Shown: in pieces, positions 63,061-64,000 of the stretch
Layout of the letters: the number at the start of each line of letters is the position of its first letter
Numbering within the stretch: position 1 is the first letter of the stretch
Assembly: GCF_000236685.1 (NCBI RefSeq)
Contig: NC_016633.1
Location: 1,116,001 to 1,180,000, forward strand
Origin: Sphaerochaeta pleomorpha str. Grapes
GTDB taxonomy: Bacteria > Spirochaetota > Spirochaetia > Sphaerochaetales > Sphaerochaetaceae
Reading direction: 5' to 3'
DNA length: 64,000 nucleotides
The notes under the pieces: generated by a model
The model's database searches: none
Seen by the model: the letters and a program-made list of their open reading frames with translations, nothing else
What the model was told of the DNA's origin: nothing
Position numbers and translations under genes: made by a program

Positions 63061-64000
63061 CTAGATTCTGGTTTTCAGTGACTGGCCGATTATTTGCAGG
63101 CTATACAGATATTGTTTGCGTCGAACCAAGAAAGCCAGCAGGAAAAACCCCAGATAGATACACCAGCCCAAAAGCCCTTTGACAATCCAACTCGCATAGA
63201 TAAAAACAACCGAAGAAACTACCAACAGTATAATCTCACCGTAATCGTTGAGAGCCATCAGGTGCTGGACATACAGGTCTGCAATGATGCACCTGAGGGA
63301 AAGCAAGATGACAATCGAGAAAAGACTCAACGTAATGTCTTTGCATATCCCAATGGTTATCAGCGTCGAAACCACAGAAAGCACCACCATTGCCAGGTTG
63401 ATCCACAACATGGATTGTTCCTTTCGGAAGGCCTTCAAGAACGAACTGAGCAACAGCGAAGTACGTGATTCAAACAGGCAGATGGGAAAAAGGATGGCAA
63501 GATAGGAAATTCCTTCCTTATACTGGGGAAGAAGATAATTCAAGCCGAGTTGCAAAGGATAGAAAACCAACAGAAGCAATATAACGGGAAATGATATGGA
63601 AGACCCCATGGTGTGAAATACGACAGGAAGCTTCGATCGGTCGCTTTGCTTAAGCAACGGAAAGAGAACCATGCTGATCTGGTTGATAAACAACACGATT
63701 GACTGAGCGGTAACCAAAGCGAAGGAGACCATGCCAAAGGTAGCAATATCCCATTCCTTGGAAACTGCAAACTGGACAATGCCAATGATCAACATACTGG
63801 CAACCGTGGCGAACATAAGCTTGAACCCTACCCCCAGATTCTCCTTGGCCTCTTTAAGACTTACAGAGAGGGGAACACCCTTGGTAAACAGGATATCCCT
63901 ACAGTGATACCCCAGCCAAAACAGGGTAACACCCTTTGCCAGGAAGTCGGCAAGTATCAGATAATGGAACTCCCTTCTTCCGGTGAACAGAAATACAAGG
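63061..64000 (-). CDS. Polysaccharide flippase / oligosaccharide transporter (partial, N-terminus off the right edge)
   Basis: The frame is open from position 64000 to the stop at 63061 (313 codons seen). It has alternating membrane helices: KLMFATVASMLIIGIVQFAV, FALVTAQSIVLFINQISMVLFPLL, PVILLLLVFYPLQLGLNYLLPQYKEGISYLAILFPICLF and CIYLGFFLLAFLVRR. LFPLLKQ, YLLPQY..G and the FR-rich loops fit the Wzx/MATE-like polysaccharide exporter superfamily, which flips lipid-linked sugars. The N-terminal half lies outside the window, so the subfamily cannot be set. Confidence 0.75.
   Translation of the reverse strand, partial: LVFLFTGRREFHYLILADFLAKGVTLFWLGYHCRDILFTKGVPLSVSLKEAKENLGVGFKLMFATVASMLIIGIVQFAVSKEWDIATFGMVSFALVTAQSIVLFINQISMVLFPLLKQSDRSKLPVVFHTMGSSISFPVILLLLVFYPLQLGLNYLLPQYKEGISYLAILFPICLFESRTSLLLSSFLKAFRKEQSMLWINLAMVVLSVVSTLITIGICKDITLSLFSIVILLSLRCIIADLYVQHLMALNDYGEIILLVVSSVVFIYASWIVKGLLGWCIYLGFFLLAFLVRRKQYLYSLQIIGQSLKTRI

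Overview
The window looks like chromosomal DNA of a free-living, fermentative spirochaete, most like Sphaerochaeta or its relatives. This is inferred from gene content and style, not from a marker gene. The clues are moderate GC, a short beta-barrel porin with a spirochaete-type signal peptide, three unrelated substrate-binding proteins that share an F-A-(Q/A)-G-(A/S)-K-E stretch after the signal peptide, a YesM/YesN two-component system beside a sugar ABC transporter, a fused AdhE, and a PnrA/BmpA-type nucleoside transporter. No rRNA, prophage, transposon or CRISPR array was seen. The only RNA gene recognised is a tRNA-Pro(CGG).

Layout. 1-2.6 kb: a LacI regulator heads a small catabolic operon with a Gfo/Idh/MocA oxidoreductase and a TIM-barrel epimerase cut by the left edge. 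2.9-5.9 kb: acetyltransferase, DUF1801 protein, porin and YfcE-type phosphodiesterase. 5.8-8.8 kb: two sister OmpR-type response regulators followed by one histidine kinase. 9-10.5 kb: a NusG-II membrane protein with a Gx transporter. 10.7-13.4 kb: adhE. 13.9-17.4 kb: HAD phosphatase with an MFS transporter, a ferredoxin/rubredoxin pair, and a small XRE regulator. 17.4-28.9 kb: a nine-gene minus-strand operon, ilvN-ilvC-leuA-cimA-leuC-leuD-leuB-ilvD-ilvB, for leucine, valine and isoleucine. It is preceded by a leader ORF whose end is almost entirely Leu/Ile/Val. 29-36 kb: YesM/YesN and a carbohydrate ABC importer. 36-39 kb: DtxR-type regulator and ferrous iron uptake (feoA, feoB, Cys-rich partner). 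39-41.4 kb: polar amino-acid ABC importer. 41.4-46 kb: D-aminoacylase coupled to an HTH/degenerate-Fic protein, an FAD protein and an alpha/beta hydrolase. 46-48 kb: EAL phosphodiesterase. 48-55 kb: nucleoside hydrolase and a nucleoside importer operon ending in deoD and a nitroreductase. 55-64 kb: HAD phosphatase, small 2Fe-2S protein, tRNA-Pro, anchored SurA/PpiD-like protein, metallophosphoesterase, DUF2804 protein, DEAD-box helicase, and a partial polysaccharide flippase.

How the genes work together. CimA makes citramalate from pyruvate and acetyl-CoA. LeuCD and LeuB can turn it into 2-oxobutyrate, so isoleucine can be made without threonine deaminase, and IlvBN, IlvC and IlvD then serve both branches. 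The nucleoside importer delivers substrates to DeoD in the same operon. In all three ABC import operons the binding-protein gene comes first and is separated from the membrane genes by a strong RNA hairpin.

Most notable observations: the 55-residue branched-chain leader ORF and possible base pairing of its Leu codons with the ilvN ribosome-binding site; a DNA-binding protein with a catalytically dead Fic fold that keeps its inhibitory motif; and a response-regulator pair in which one copy has lost an acidic-pocket residue.
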